Source: Promineifilum sp019695075
Lineage (GTDB): Bacteria > Chloroflexota > Anaerolineae > Promineifilales > Promineifilaceae
Length of the DNA: 64,000 bases
Reading direction: 5' to 3'
Assembly (NCBI GenBank): GCA_026129185.1
Contig: JAHCIO010000006.1
Span: forward strand, 77,866-141,865
Position numbers and translations under genes: made by a program. Shown piece after piece: positions 52,345-61,363 of this stretch (positions within the stretch are counted from its first letter, which is position 1; every line of letters starts with the position of its first letter). The notes under the pieces are model-generated. The model was not told where the DNA came from. It made no database searches and saw nothing but the letters and a program-made list of their open reading frames with translations.

Positions 52345-52875
52345 CTAATCACGTAGGGGCAGAGAGCCGGAAAAGAGCACCGGGTCTTCGTCGCGGAAGC
52401 GGCCATAGAGCCGCCGGGCCACGCCGGGCGGGACCATGCTGGAGACATCGCCGCCCAGCGAGGCAATCTCGCGGACGGTGCTGCCGCTGACAAAAGAGTT
52501 CTCCTCGCGGGTCATCAGGCTGACCGTCTCGATGGTCGGCGCCAGCCGCTGGTTGGCCAGAGCCGAGCGGAACTCGAACTCGAAGTCGGAGAAGACGCGC
52601 AGCCCGCGGATGATGACACGCGCATCGATGCGGCGGGCGAAGTCCACCAACAGGCCGGTGAACGGCATGACGGTGATGTTGCCCGGATTGGCCAGCGCCT
52701 CCTGGATCATATCTACGCGCTCATCGATAGAAAACAGCACCGACTTGGTCGGCCGCCGATGATCATAGACCGCCACGCACAATTCGTCGAACAGACTCGC
52801 GGCGCGCAACATCAGGTCGATGTGGCCGACATGCACGGGGTCGAAAGTTCCTGGGTATACGGCTCGCTTGGTCAA
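52345..52875 (-). CDS. coaD: Phosphopantetheine adenylyltransferase
   Basis: 176 residues, the fourth step of coenzyme A synthesis (4'-phosphopantetheine plus ATP to dephospho-CoA). Nucleotidyltransferase motif TFDPVHVGHID (10-20) and the C-terminal ENSFVSGSTVREIASLGGDV are complete. Length is about 15 residues longer than typical at the C-terminus. It follows recG by 24 bp in the same operon, a conserved bacterial order. Confidence 0.95.
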   Translation of the reverse strand: MTKRAVYPGTFDPVHVGHIDLMLRAASLFDELCVAVYDHRRPTKSVLFSIDERVDMIQEALANPGNITVMPFTGLLVDFARRIDARVIIRGLRVFSDFEFEFRSALANQRLAPTIETVSLMTREENSFVSGSTVREIASLGGDVSSMVPPGVARRLYGRFRDEDPVLFSGSLPLRD

Positions 52876-52899
52876 TTCGCTCCCTCCTGTATCGTTGCC

Positions 52900-55515
52900 T
52901 TAGCTAACGTCGCCGGCCTGCTGCCAGAACGCTTCCAGCCGGTCGCGCAGCAGCGCATGCTCCGGCCATTCCAGTTGCGGGTCGGCGGCAAAGAGCGCCG
53001 CCGCCTCGCGCTGGGCCATGTCGAGCACCTCGACATCGTGCAGCAGCGAGGCCAGCCGCAGCTCCGGCAGGCCACTCTGCCGGCTGCCGAAGAACTCGCC
53101 CGGCCCGCGCAGTTCCAGATCGCGCTCGGCCAGGATGAACCCGTCGTTGGTCGCCTCCAGCGCGGCCAGCCGCTGCTCCGCCTCGGCGGTCACGTCCTCG
53201 GCGATGAGGATGCAGTAGGACTGGTGCTCCCCTCGGCCGACGCGCCCGCGGAACTGGTGCAACTGGGCCAGCCCAAAACGGTCGGCCCCCTCGATGACGA
53301 TGACCGTGCTGTTGGGCACGTCCACGCCGACCTCGATGACCGACGTCGCCACCAGCACGTCCGACCCGCCGGTGGCAAAGGCACGCATGGCCTCGTCCTT
53401 CTCGCCGGAACGCAGCCGCCCATGCACCAGGCTCAACCGCCGGTCGGGGAAGACCTCGCGGCTCAGCCGCTCGAACTCCTCCACGGCGGCCAGCGCGTCG
53501 ATGCTGTCCGATTCCTCCACCAGCGGGTAGATGATGTAGGCTTGGCGGCCCTCGCCCGTCTGACGGCGGATGAAGTTATAGGCCCGCTCGCGCTCCGAGG
53601 CGCGTAGCCAGCGGGTCTTGATCTCCTGCCGGCCGGGCGGCATCTCGTCGAGCACCGACAGGTCGAGGTCGCCGTAGAGCGACAGGGCCAGCGTGCGCGG
53701 GATAGGCGTGGCCGACATGACCAGCAGGTGGGGGCTGATAGTCTCCTCGCCGGCCCGTGGCCCCTTCTCGCGCAGTGCGGCGCGCTGCTCCACGCCGAAG
53801 CGGTGCTGCTCGTCGATGACAGCCAGCGCCAGCCGCTGGAACGTCACCGCCGGCTGGATGAGGGCGTGCGTGCCGATGGCGATGTGGATGTCGCCGTCGG
53901 CCAGCCCGGCCAGGATGTCGGCGCGCTGGGCGGCCGGGGTGCTGCCCGTCAGCAGGGCGACGCGGATGCCCAACGGCTCCAGCAGGCGCTGTAGGCCGCG
54001 GTAGTGCTGCTCGGCCAGGATTTCCGTCGGCGCCATCAGGGCCGACTGCGCGCCTGCGTCAGCGGCGGTGACCATCGCCGCGGCGGCGACGACGGTCTTG
54101 CCGGAGCCAACGTCGCCCTGCAACAGGCGGTTCATCGGCCGCGTCTGGGTCAGGTCGGCGCGAATTTCGTCCACGACGCGCTGCTGGGCGGTGGTCAGGC
54201 TGAAGGGCAGGGCCGCCAGGAGAGCGTCGTAGCGCTCCGGCGCGGCCGCCAGGGGCAAGGCCGTGTGTTGCAGCCAGTCGCGGCGCTGCCGCTGGACGCC
54301 CAGTTGCAGCAAGAATAGCTCGTCGAAGGCCAACCGCTGCCGCGCCCGACGGAGGGCGTCGTGGCTCTCCGGGAAGTGCATCTGCTGGAGAGCGTAGGGC
54401 AGCGAGTAGAGGCGCAGGCGGCGGCGCGTCTCAATAGGTAGCGGGTCGGGCGCGCGGTCGGCCCACTCGCGCACGGCGCGCTGCATGACCTCGCGCATCT
54501 TGGTGGCCGTCAGCCCCTCGGTCAGCGGGTAGATGGGCACAATGCGTCGCGTGCGCAGCGGCTCCAGCTCCAGCGGCTCCCATTCCGGCGAATTGAACAC
54601 CAGCCGCCCCAGGAACAGATCCACCTTGCCGCTGAGGACGATCTGCAAGCCGGCCGGCAACTGGTCGGCCAGCCAGGGCTGATTGAACCACGTCGCCTGC
54701 ACCGTGCCCGTGCCGTCGTTGACGATGCACTCGACGACGGATTGGTTGACGCGCGTCTTCCGCGTGCGCGTCTGCCAGATGGTGCCGATGACCGTCACCT
54801 GCTCGCCGTACTTCAGCTTGCTGATCGGCTTCATCAGGGTGTAGTCGTCATAGCGGCGCGGGAAGAGATAGAGCAGTTCCCAAATGGTGTGCGCGCCGAC
54901 GCGGTTCAGCCGCTCGGCGATCTTCTGGCCGACGCCCTTCAGCGCGGTCACCGGCTGCGCCAGGCCGGCCGGATCGGGGGCGACGAACGGCCGTTCCGGC
55001 TCGATAGCCGGCGGCGCGGCGGCCGGCTCCTCGGCCGGTTCCTCTTCAGCCGCCGGTGAAGCCGGCGCGACAACCGTAGCCGGCGCGACGGGCGCGGGAG
55101 CCGAGACGGGCCGGGCCGGGGCCTCGACAGGCGCGGCAGCCTTAGGCGTTGGCGCGGGCGGCGCGACCGGCGCAGTGGAACTAGCCGGCGGCGAGGTTGG
55201 GCGAGCCGGCTGTGGGGCCGGGCGGGCCGGCGGCGGGGTCTCCGGCCGCCGGGTGCGACGGCGCTCCATGCTGGCCAGCAGCGAATCAATGGCCCGGGCG
55301 CGCGCCTCCACGCCCGACAGCCGCCCGTACTCCATCAGCACTTCCGAGACCTGCTCGGCCAGGGCGCGGTCGGCCTCATCGGTGGCCTCTTCGTTGGCCT
55401 GCGTCACCCAGAACACGGCGAACTGGCGGATGCCGCCGACGACCGCCTTGTTCTGATAGCCCTGCTGTTTCTCTAACTCGAGCACGCGCTCAAGTCGCTG
55501 CAATGCACGATCCAT
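52900..55515 (-). CDS. recG: ATP-dependent DNA helicase RecG
   Basis: 871 residues. RecG reverses stalled replication forks and branch-migrates Holliday junctions. The conserved part starts near residue 186 (wedge/OB domain; PVTALKGVGQKIAERL). Helicase motifs are Walker A GDVGSGKT (467-474), Walker B DEQH (568-571) and VATSVIEVGVDVPNST in the second helicase half. Ends in the RecG-type C-terminus. The first 185 residues are extra: a helical segment (1-85) and a Pro/Ala-rich linker (90-180), lengthening the protein beyond the usual about 690 residues. The start is the first ATG with the helical part in frame. Confidence 0.95.
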   Translation of the reverse strand: MDRALQRLERVLELEKQQGYQNKAVVGGIRQFAVFWVTQANEEATDEADRALAEQVSEVLMEYGRLSGVEARARAIDSLLASMERRRTRRPETPPPARPAPQPARPTSPPASSTAPVAPPAPTPKAAAPVEAPARPVSAPAPVAPATVVAPASPAAEEEPAEEPAAAPPAIEPERPFVAPDPAGLAQPVTALKGVGQKIAERLNRVGAHTIWELLYLFPRRYDDYTLMKPISKLKYGEQVTVIGTIWQTRTRKTRVNQSVVECIVNDGTGTVQATWFNQPWLADQLPAGLQIVLSGKVDLFLGRLVFNSPEWEPLELEPLRTRRIVPIYPLTEGLTATKMREVMQRAVREWADRAPDPLPIETRRRLRLYSLPYALQQMHFPESHDALRRARQRLAFDELFLLQLGVQRQRRDWLQHTALPLAAAPERYDALLAALPFSLTTAQQRVVDEIRADLTQTRPMNRLLQGDVGSGKTVVAAAAMVTAADAGAQSALMAPTEILAEQHYRGLQRLLEPLGIRVALLTGSTPAAQRADILAGLADGDIHIAIGTHALIQPAVTFQRLALAVIDEQHRFGVEQRAALREKGPRAGEETISPHLLVMSATPIPRTLALSLYGDLDLSVLDEMPPGRQEIKTRWLRASERERAYNFIRRQTGEGRQAYIIYPLVEESDSIDALAAVEEFERLSREVFPDRRLSLVHGRLRSGEKDEAMRAFATGGSDVLVATSVIEVGVDVPNSTVIVIEGADRFGLAQLHQFRGRVGRGEHQSYCILIAEDVTAEAEQRLAALEATNDGFILAERDLELRGPGEFFGSRQSGLPELRLASLLHDVEVLDMAQREAAALFAADPQLEWPEHALLRDRLEAFWQQAGDVS

Positions 55516-55580
55516 ATTTGTTTGGTGCTCCCGCCCACCGTCCTATGGAACCGGCCGGGCGAAAATGCGCGTCGGCCCGG

Positions 55581-57284
55581 CTACTCCGCGCCGAGGATGT
55601 AGTCGTAGTGCGGCTGCCCGCCTTCGACCACTTCGACCTCCACCTCAGGGTAGCGGGCGCGAATAAACTCGGCGACGTCGGCCGCCTGGGCCAGTGTGAC
55701 GTTGGCCCCATAGTAGAGCGTCACCAGGCCGCAATCGGCCGTATCCAAATGCTCCAGCAAATCGCTCAGAATGGTCTCTTCGTCCGGGCCGGAACAGCGC
55801 AGCTTGCCGTCGGCCAGGCCAATCAGCGCTCCTTCGGCCACGTCCACGCCGTCGAGCTGGACGGAGCGCGTCGCCCGGGTGATCTCGCCCGTCCTGACCA
55901 GGCTCAGGGCGCGCGTCATCGCCTCGGCGTTGCTGGCCACGTCGCGGTCGGGGTGGAGCGCCATCAGCGCGGCGATACCCTGGGGCGCGGAGCGGCTGGG
56001 CACGACGGCCACCTGCTTGCCGCTCAGGTCGCGCGCGGCCTCGGCGGCCAGGATGATGTTCTTGTTGTTGGGCAGGATGATGACCTTGTCGGTCGGCAAC
56101 TCATCGATGACCCGGAAGATCTCCTCGGTGCTGGGGTTGTTGGTCTGGCCGCCGTTGACCACGCCGGCCGCGCCCAGGCTGCGGAAGACGCCGGCCAGCC
56201 CCGGCCCGGAGGCCACAACCACGACAGCCACCTGGTCGGGCTGCACGTGGGGCGCGACCACGGGCACGGCCGCCGGCGGCGCGGCGTGGATGATGTCCTC
56301 CATCTGCTCCTGCATATTCTCGACGACGACGTCGGAGATGTGCCCCAGGCTGATGCCGTAGCTCAGCGGGCGGCCGGGGTCGCTGACGTGAACGTGGACC
56401 TTGATCGTGTTCTCATCGCCGACGACGACGGTTGAGTCGCCCATCGCATCGATGCGCGCGCGCACCTCCAGGACGTTGAGGTTCCGCCCGGTCAGGATGA
56501 ACTGGACATCGTAGGGGAACTCCAGCGAGCCGCCTTCGGGCACGGCGCGGGCCTGGGCCGGCAGCGGTGCGGCCGGGGGGGCCGTGGCGACCTCGGCCGC
56601 TGTCGGGCCGTTGAGTTGCAGCTTGCCCTGGGCGTAGCGCATCATCCCCTCCATGATGTAGACCAATCCCTGGCCGCCGGAATCGACGACGCCGGCCTGG
56701 CGCAGGATGGGCAGCAGTTCCGGTGTGCGCTCCAGCGCTTGCTGGCAACGCTCCAACACACGCTCCAGTAGGAAGCGCAGGTCGTCGCTCTTACGGGCGG
56801 CGTCGCCGGCCTCGGCCGCGCCTTCGCGGATAACGGTCAGGATGGTGCCCTCGACGGGGCGCATGACACCCTTATAGGCCGTGTCGGCCGCGCTCTGGAA
56901 GGCGGCGGCCAGATCAACAGTGTTGAACGTCTCTTTGCCGCTCAACTCCGCGGCCAGCCCGCGCCAGATCTGGCTGAGGATGACGCCCGAATTGCCGCGC
57001 GCGCCCATCAGCGCCCCCTGGGCCAACTGGCCGGCGACGCGGCCGACGTGGGCTTCGTCGCTGCTCTCCACGCGCGCATAGGCCGAGCGCATGGTCAGCA
57101 GCATGTTCGTGCCCGTGTCCCCGTCGGGCACGGGGAAGACGTTGAGCGCGTTAACGTGATCGCGGTTCTGTTCCAACCATACCAGCCCGGCGCGAGCCAT
57201 TTTTCGCAGTTGTGGCCCAGTACAACGGAGCCATTTGCCCGCGGTCGCCGGTGGGGCGGTGGGTGTGTTGATAGCTGATGACAA
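55581..57284 (-). CDS. DAK2/YloV family protein (fatty acid kinase FakA-like)
   Basis: 567 residues. The N-terminal DAK2-type kinase domain (about 20-225) has NVFPVPDGDTGTNM, ARGNSGVILSQIWRGLA and VDSGGQGLVYIMEGMM. The C-terminal DegV/DUF1949-like region (about 330-567) carries PNNKNIILAAEAARDLSGK and HPDRDVASNAEAM. In FakA this architecture phosphorylates FakB-bound fatty acids. TTG 57284 is the start: GGAGGT sits 8 nt upstream and the frame begins with a normal N-terminus. It follows asp23 (30 bp), the standard rpmB-asp23-yloV-recG order. Confidence 0.88.
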   Translation of the reverse strand: MSSAINTPTAPPATAGKWLRCTGPQLRKMARAGLVWLEQNRDHVNALNVFPVPDGDTGTNMLLTMRSAYARVESSDEAHVGRVAGQLAQGALMGARGNSGVILSQIWRGLAAELSGKETFNTVDLAAAFQSAADTAYKGVMRPVEGTILTVIREGAAEAGDAARKSDDLRFLLERVLERCQQALERTPELLPILRQAGVVDSGGQGLVYIMEGMMRYAQGKLQLNGPTAAEVATAPPAAPLPAQARAVPEGGSLEFPYDVQFILTGRNLNVLEVRARIDAMGDSTVVVGDENTIKVHVHVSDPGRPLSYGISLGHISDVVVENMQEQMEDIIHAAPPAAVPVVAPHVQPDQVAVVVVASGPGLAGVFRSLGAAGVVNGGQTNNPSTEEIFRVIDELPTDKVIILPNNKNIILAAEAARDLSGKQVAVVPSRSAPQGIAALMALHPDRDVASNAEAMTRALSLVRTGEITRATRSVQLDGVDVAEGALIGLADGKLRCSGPDEETILSDLLEHLDTADCGLVTLYYGANVTLAQAADVAEFIRARYPEVEVEVVEGGQPHYDYILGAE

Positions 57285-57314
57285 CGTGTTCTACCTCCGC
57301 AACGCCGTCAGCTA

Positions 57315-57671
57315 CTACTGCCGGTCGCTCATGCGCAACCCCTGCACGTAGACGTTGACGGCATGGACGGGCAGACCGAGGGCCTTCTCGACGTGGAACT
57401 TGACCGTGTTCTGGATGCTCTCGGCCACAACCCGCAGCCGGACGCCGTATTCCACGATCACGTAAACGTCGATGACGATCTGCTCGCCTTCAACCCGCAC
57501 CTCGACCCCGCGACGGTTGTCGCGTGACAGCAGCTGCGCGATCCCATTGACAAGATTCTTGCTGGACATGCCCACCACGCCATAGCATTGATGCACCGCC
57601 TGATTGGTGATCGTGGCGATGGTGGCGGAGGAGATATCGATCCGTCCTCGTGAATCCTCTTGAACCGGCAT
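57315..57671 (-). CDS. Asp23/Gls24 family envelope stress protein
   Basis: 118 residues. The domain starts GRIDISSATIATITNQAVH, with GVVGMSSK near 35 and the conserved end VEKALGLPVHAVNVYVQGLRM. Asp23 proteins are small cytosolic or membrane-associated stress proteins; in operons with yloV they may link to fatty-acid kinase activity (inference). ATG 57671 has AGGAG about 12 nt upstream inside a small hairpin (AGGAG/CTCCT); a longer start at 57710 lacks support. Divergent from rpmB. Confidence 0.85.
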   Translation of the reverse strand: MPVQEDSRGRIDISSATIATITNQAVHQCYGVVGMSSKNLVNGIAQLLSRDNRRGVEVRVEGEQIVIDVYVIVEYGVRLRVVAESIQNTVKFHVEKALGLPVHAVNVYVQGLRMSDRQ

Positions 57672-57704
57672 AGGAGTGTCGCTCCTGACCCCTGTCGGGT
57701 GGGC

Positions 57705-57783
57705 TTGCAAGCCCCACGTAACCAGTCTATAATTAAGGGTCGTTCTTTATCGTACGAAATCTGTGGGCGACCAAGTGGTCGCC
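57705..57783 (+). promoter_or_regulatory. rpmB promoter and leader hairpin
   Basis: TTGCAA (57705-57710), 17 bp, TATAAT (57728-57733). The leader carries the hairpin GGCGACC-AAGT-GGTCGCC (57766-57783) followed by TTTAGTTT, shaped like a weak terminator or attenuator. A palindrome with centre CTTGCAAG (57699-57717) overlaps the -35. Confidence 0.65.
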
Positions 57784-57827
57784 TTTAGTTTGGACGCCGC
57801 GCAACGCGCGTCAGGTAAGGTGAAATT

Positions 57828-58007
57828 ATGGCGAAATGTGAAGTATGTGGCAAGGGGCCGATGAGCGGCCAGAACGTGAGCTTTTCCCAGCGCAAGACGA
57901 AGCGCCTGTTTCGGCCCAATATCCAGAAGACGACCGTCTATGAAAACGGCCGCCGCGTGCGCCGCTATGTCTGCGTCCGCTGCATGAAGACGATGGCCAA
58001 GGTCTGA
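57828..58007 (+). CDS. rpmB: Ribosomal protein L28
   Basis: 59 residues: MAKCEVCGKGPMSGQNVSFS at the start, then KRLFRPNIQKTTVYENGRRV and a C-terminus with VCVRCMKTMAKV. The Cys pairs (CEVC and CVRC) form the zinc-ribbon version of L28. ATG 57828 is preceded by TAAGGTG. The protein is short, so it can be missed by length cut-offs. Divergent from asp23-yloV-recG, as in many bacteria. It binds the large ribosomal subunit. Confidence 0.95.
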   Translation: MAKCEVCGKGPMSGQNVSFSQRKTKRLFRPNIQKTTVYENGRRVRRYVCVRCMKTMAKV

Positions 58008-58130
58008 GTCCAGAATTCACCTTGCATCCCGCTGCCTCGTCTGGCGATAGCGCTCGCCTGACAGGTAGCAATCAGTGACCTTTCCCGCCGGCGTTTCCGC
58101 GCCGGCTTTTGCTTTTGGGCCGCCGGCGGC

Positions 58131-59126
58131 TCAGCCAACGTCGCTGCGAAAAAGCCGCGCCGCCCCGGCCGCCTGCAGGGCCGCGCAGACTTCCGCCTCG
58201 CCGGCCGCGTCCACCAGGGCGATGAGGTTGCCGCCCCGCCCCGCCCCGCTCAGCTTCGCGCCCAGCGCCCCCGCGCCCAAGGCTACTTCCACCAGCCGAT
58301 CCAGCGCCGCCGACGACACCGTCATGGCCACGAGTTGCTCGTGGTTGGCCGTCATCAGGCGGCCGACTTCGGCCAGGTCGCCGGCCTCCAACGCCGCACG
58401 GCCGGCGTCGGCCAGCCGGCCGCAGGCGTCGAAGATGGCCTCGAAGCGGGCGCGGTCGGCCTCCCATCGGCGGCGAACGTCGCCGACGACATCCTTTGTA
58501 GCGCTGCGCACGCCCGTGTCGGCGATGACCAGCCGCAGCGGCCGGGCCGGCCGGAACGGCTCGATGTGGTTGGCCGGCGACTGGCGCACGAAGTAGACCG
58601 GCTGCTCGAAGGCGATGACGGTATTGTCGATGCCGCTGGGCGTGCCGTGGTGGAGTCGCTCGATCTCGTAGGCCAGCGCGGAAACATCCTCGCGCGTCAG
58701 CGGCAGTTGGCCCAGAACCCCCAGCGCGCGAATGACGGCCACGGCAATGGCCGCGCCGCTGCCCAACCCGCTGGCGATGGGGATGGCGCTGGTAACGGTC
58801 AGGGTCACGCCGCGCGGCAGCGGCCGGCCGGCGTGGCGCTCCACCAGGCGCACCGTGGCCGCCAGTGGGTTGTCCGTCCGCGCCGCGCTCAGCGTCGTCG
58901 CCCGGCCCAGGTCGGCGGCGATCAGGCGCATGTCGGCGCCGTCGCCGGCCGGGGCAGCCCCGGCAAGGCCATCCCCGGCAAGGCCGTCCCCGGCCACGAC
59001 GACCGCGCGCGCGCGCAGCCCGGTCACCGGCGCGGCCAGCGCCGGCCGGCCATAGACCACGGCATGCTCGCCGAAGAGGATGACTTTACCGGGGGCGGTC
59101 GCCTCAGCCAGCGGTGCGGCGCTCAT
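58131..59126 (-). CDS. mvk: Mevalonate kinase
   Basis: 331-residue GHMP kinase converting mevalonate to phosphomevalonate. Motifs are APGKVILFGEHAVVYGRPAL (residues 11-30), the ATP loop IPIASGLGSGAAIAVAVIRAL and the C-terminal GAKLSGAGRGGNLIAL. The segment AGDGLAGDGLAGAAPAGDG (about 45-63) is a repeat-derived insertion not found in the family. Mevalonate-pathway isoprenoid synthesis is rare in bacteria but common in Chloroflexota. Its start overlaps the UbiA gene stop by ATGA, so the two are coupled. No other mevalonate genes are in the window. Confidence 0.92.
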   Translation of the reverse strand: MSAAPLAEATAPGKVILFGEHAVVYGRPALAAPVTGLRARAVVVAGDGLAGDGLAGAAPAGDGADMRLIAADLGRATTLSAARTDNPLAATVRLVERHAGRPLPRGVTLTVTSAIPIASGLGSGAAIAVAVIRALGVLGQLPLTREDVSALAYEIERLHHGTPSGIDNTVIAFEQPVYFVRQSPANHIEPFRPARPLRLVIADTGVRSATKDVVGDVRRRWEADRARFEAIFDACGRLADAGRAALEAGDLAEVGRLMTANHEQLVAMTVSSAALDRLVEVALGAGALGAKLSGAGRGGNLIALVDAAGEAEVCAALQAAGAARLFRSDVG

Positions 59127-59995
59127 GACAGCCAGTAGAGGGCCACGAAGACCGTCAGCCCGTAGAAGAGCAGGTTGATCTGGAACGGCCGGTCGCGCAG
59201 CAGGATTTCCTCCGGCGCGCCGCCCTCGTTGCGGATGTGGATGAGGTACAGGTAGCGAAAGATGCCGTAGAGCACAAACGGGATGCTCAGCATCATGGCG
59301 TGGTTTTGCGGCAACCCCTCGGACAGGAAGGTATACAGGCTGTAGGAGACGACGGCGCTGGTGGTGACGATGCCCAGCAGCCGGTCGATCAGGTCGATAC
59401 TGTAGTCGTCGAGGATGGCACGATGATTGGCCGCGTCGCCGCCAAGCAACACGAGTTCGTTGCGCCGCTTGCCCAGGGCCATGAACAGGGCCAGGAAGCC
59501 GCCAAAGATGTAGAGCCAGGGCGAGAAGCGCTGCACCTCAATGACGATGACGCCGGCGGCGATGCGCAAAACGAAGCCGGCGGCGATGGTCAGCACATCG
59601 ACAAGGACGACATGCTTCAGCCGGAAGGTGTAGGCGATCTGCGACAGCAGATAGATGAGCAGGATGACGGCCAGCTTCCAGCTCAGGGCGTAGCCGGCGG
59701 CCAGGCTGAACGCGGCCAACAACACGGCCGCCGCCGCGGCCACGCGCGGGTTCAGCCGGCCGGACGGGAGAGGCCGGTTGCGCTTGGTGGGGTGCTGCCG
59801 GTCGCTCTCGATGTCGGCCAGGTCGTTCATCAGATAGACCGCGCCGGACATGAGACAGAGCAAAACGAACGTGCCCAGCACGGGCAGCAGGCTGTTCAGG
59901 TCAAACAGCTTGCGATCAAATAGCAGGGCGACAAAGACAAAGGCGTTTTTCGGCCATTGGCGCGGCCGCATGGAACGGATGATGTCGATCAGCAC
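59123..59995 (-). CDS. UbiA prenyltransferase, decaprenyl-phosphate phosphoribosyltransferase type
   Basis: 290 residues, about seven to eight membrane helices. The opening RSMRPRQWPKN is diagnostic of the 5-phosphoribose:polyprenyl-phosphate subgroup. The two Asp-rich motifs are NDLADIESDRQHPTKRNRPLP (57-77) and, in the second half, YSIDLIDRLLGIV. The product is polyprenyl-phosphoribose, a precursor of arabinose- or ribose-containing wall polymers. Coupling to mevalonate kinase supplies isoprenoid precursor (inference). First gene of the pair. Confidence 0.85.
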   Translation of the reverse strand: MLIDIIRSMRPRQWPKNAFVFVALLFDRKLFDLNSLLPVLGTFVLLCLMSGAVYLMNDLADIESDRQHPTKRNRPLPSGRLNPRVAAAAAVLLAAFSLAAGYALSWKLAVILLIYLLSQIAYTFRLKHVVLVDVLTIAAGFVLRIAAGVIVIEVQRFSPWLYIFGGFLALFMALGKRRNELVLLGGDAANHRAILDDYSIDLIDRLLGIVTTSAVVSYSLYTFLSEGLPQNHAMMLSIPFVLYGIFRYLYLIHIRNEGGAPEEILLRDRPFQINLLFYGLTVFVALYWLS

Positions 59996-60070
59996 ACGTC
60001 ACTCCCTCGGAGGCTAGGCTGTCTTTCTATCACGAAAGGGGCGCGCAGGCCAGAAGAGGACACACGGAGA

Positions 60071-60109
60071 CAAAAAAGGTCTTCCCCGTCGCCATGACGG
60101 AGAAGACCT
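60071..60109 (-). terminator. Terminator of the three-repeat secreted protein gene
   Basis: 14 bp stem with one G-U pair (60077-60090 / 60096-60109) and a 5 nt loop. On the minus strand it is followed by TTTTTTG (complement of 60071-60077), 26 bp after the stop. Confidence 0.85.
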
Positions 60110-60134
60110 ACTCAGCTTGAAGCCGGGCCGCGTC

Positions 60135-61238
60135 CTAGCAGACGGTGGCCGTGTTGTTCCAGAACCAGTTGTAGGCGAAGAAGGGATACGCCTGGCCCGT
60201 TTGCAGTCGGATGGCGATGCGCGAGTAGCCGGCTAGCGCCGGTGGGATGCCGAACGTCGGCGACAGCGCTTCGCCCGTGCCGGAGTTGATCGTGCCGACG
60301 ACCACGCCGCCAATGCCCTGCGTGCCGAACGCGCCCATCGTCACGGTGAAGGTCTGATTCGGCGGGAAGTTGGCCGTCTTGATCGTCACCGAACCGTTCT
60401 GAACGACACTGCAAACGGTGAAGGTTGGGATGCCGGTGTAGATCGGCCCCGGCGGCACTGTCGGCGGCGGGTTGCCGCCCGTGCCGGTGGTGTTGTTATA
60501 GAACCAGTTGTAGGCGAAGAACGGGTTGGCGTGCGCCGTCTCGGCCCGGATGGCGATCTGGTACGATTTCTGCAGCTGCGCGGGGATATTGAAGGTCGCC
60601 GTCAGCGCGCCGCCCACGCCCGACTGCAACGTCCCGACGACGATGCCGTTCACGCCCCGGCTGCCGAACGGCCCCATGCGCACGGTGAACGTCTGATTCG
60701 CCGGGAAGTTGTCGGTCTTGATGGTGACCGTCTTGTCCACGTCAACGGTGGTGATGCTGAAGGTTGGAATGCCCGTGTAGCCGGGAATGCCGCCCGTGCC
60801 GGGATCGCCGGTGGTCGTGTTGTTCCAGAACCAGTTGTAGGCATAGTACGGGTACGTATGGGCCGTCTGCAACCGGATGGCGATCTGGCGTGAACCCTTC
60901 AGCTGCGCGGGAACGTTATAGGTGGCGCTGAACGAGCCGCCGACGCCCGAATTCAGCGTCCCGACGACGATGCCACCAACGCCCTTGGTCCCAAACGCGC
61001 CCATCGTCACGGTGAAGTTCTGGTTCGCCGGGAAGTTGTAGGTCTGGATGGTGACCGAGGTGTCGGTTACGACGCTGGTGATGCTGATGGTGGGGATTGT
61101 GCTGGAGCGCACCTGGTTGACGCCGGCAAAAACGGCCACGGCGACGAGCAAAAGCACCAGGAGCAGATACCGCGGGCGAATCAGCGACCCCAGCCGGCCG
61201 CTCGCCTTGTCGCTAACCGATGACACCTGTGAAGTCAT
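60135..61238 (-). CDS. Secreted protein with three tandem Ig-like repeats
   Basis: 367 residues. A cytoplasmic basic start (to about 22), a membrane/signal helix (about 23-42, RYLLLVLLLVAVAVFAGVNQV), then three near-identical units of about 105 residues: ISITSVVTDTSVTIQTYNFPANQNFTV, FSITTVDVDKTVTIKTDNFPANQTFTV and FTVCSVVQNGSVTIKTANFPPNQTFTV openings (only the first 20 residues are comparable within each; see positions 48-150, 160-265, 275-367). Each unit ends with YAYNWFWNN or FAYNWFYNN. ATG 61238 has AGGAGGTAAGA just before. Likely a surface structural protein. The promoter has a LexA-like palindrome in its spacer. Confidence 0.83.
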   Translation of the reverse strand: MTSQVSSVSDKASGRLGSLIRPRYLLLVLLLVAVAVFAGVNQVRSSTIPTISITSVVTDTSVTIQTYNFPANQNFTVTMGAFGTKGVGGIVVGTLNSGVGGSFSATYNVPAQLKGSRQIAIRLQTAHTYPYYAYNWFWNNTTTGDPGTGGIPGYTGIPTFSITTVDVDKTVTIKTDNFPANQTFTVRMGPFGSRGVNGIVVGTLQSGVGGALTATFNIPAQLQKSYQIAIRAETAHANPFFAYNWFYNNTTGTGGNPPPTVPPGPIYTGIPTFTVCSVVQNGSVTIKTANFPPNQTFTVTMGAFGTQGIGGVVVGTINSGTGEALSPTFGIPPALAGYSRIAIRLQTGQAYPFFAYNWFWNNTATVC

Positions 61239-61363
61239 TCTTACCTCCTGACTATTCACGTGTTGTGCGGGCGATGATGGCCAGACAAACCCGGTCGCAG
61301 GGGAGCCATCATACTTCCAATACCCTCTCTGTCCCAACAGTATACATAACTACTTTTCGCATT

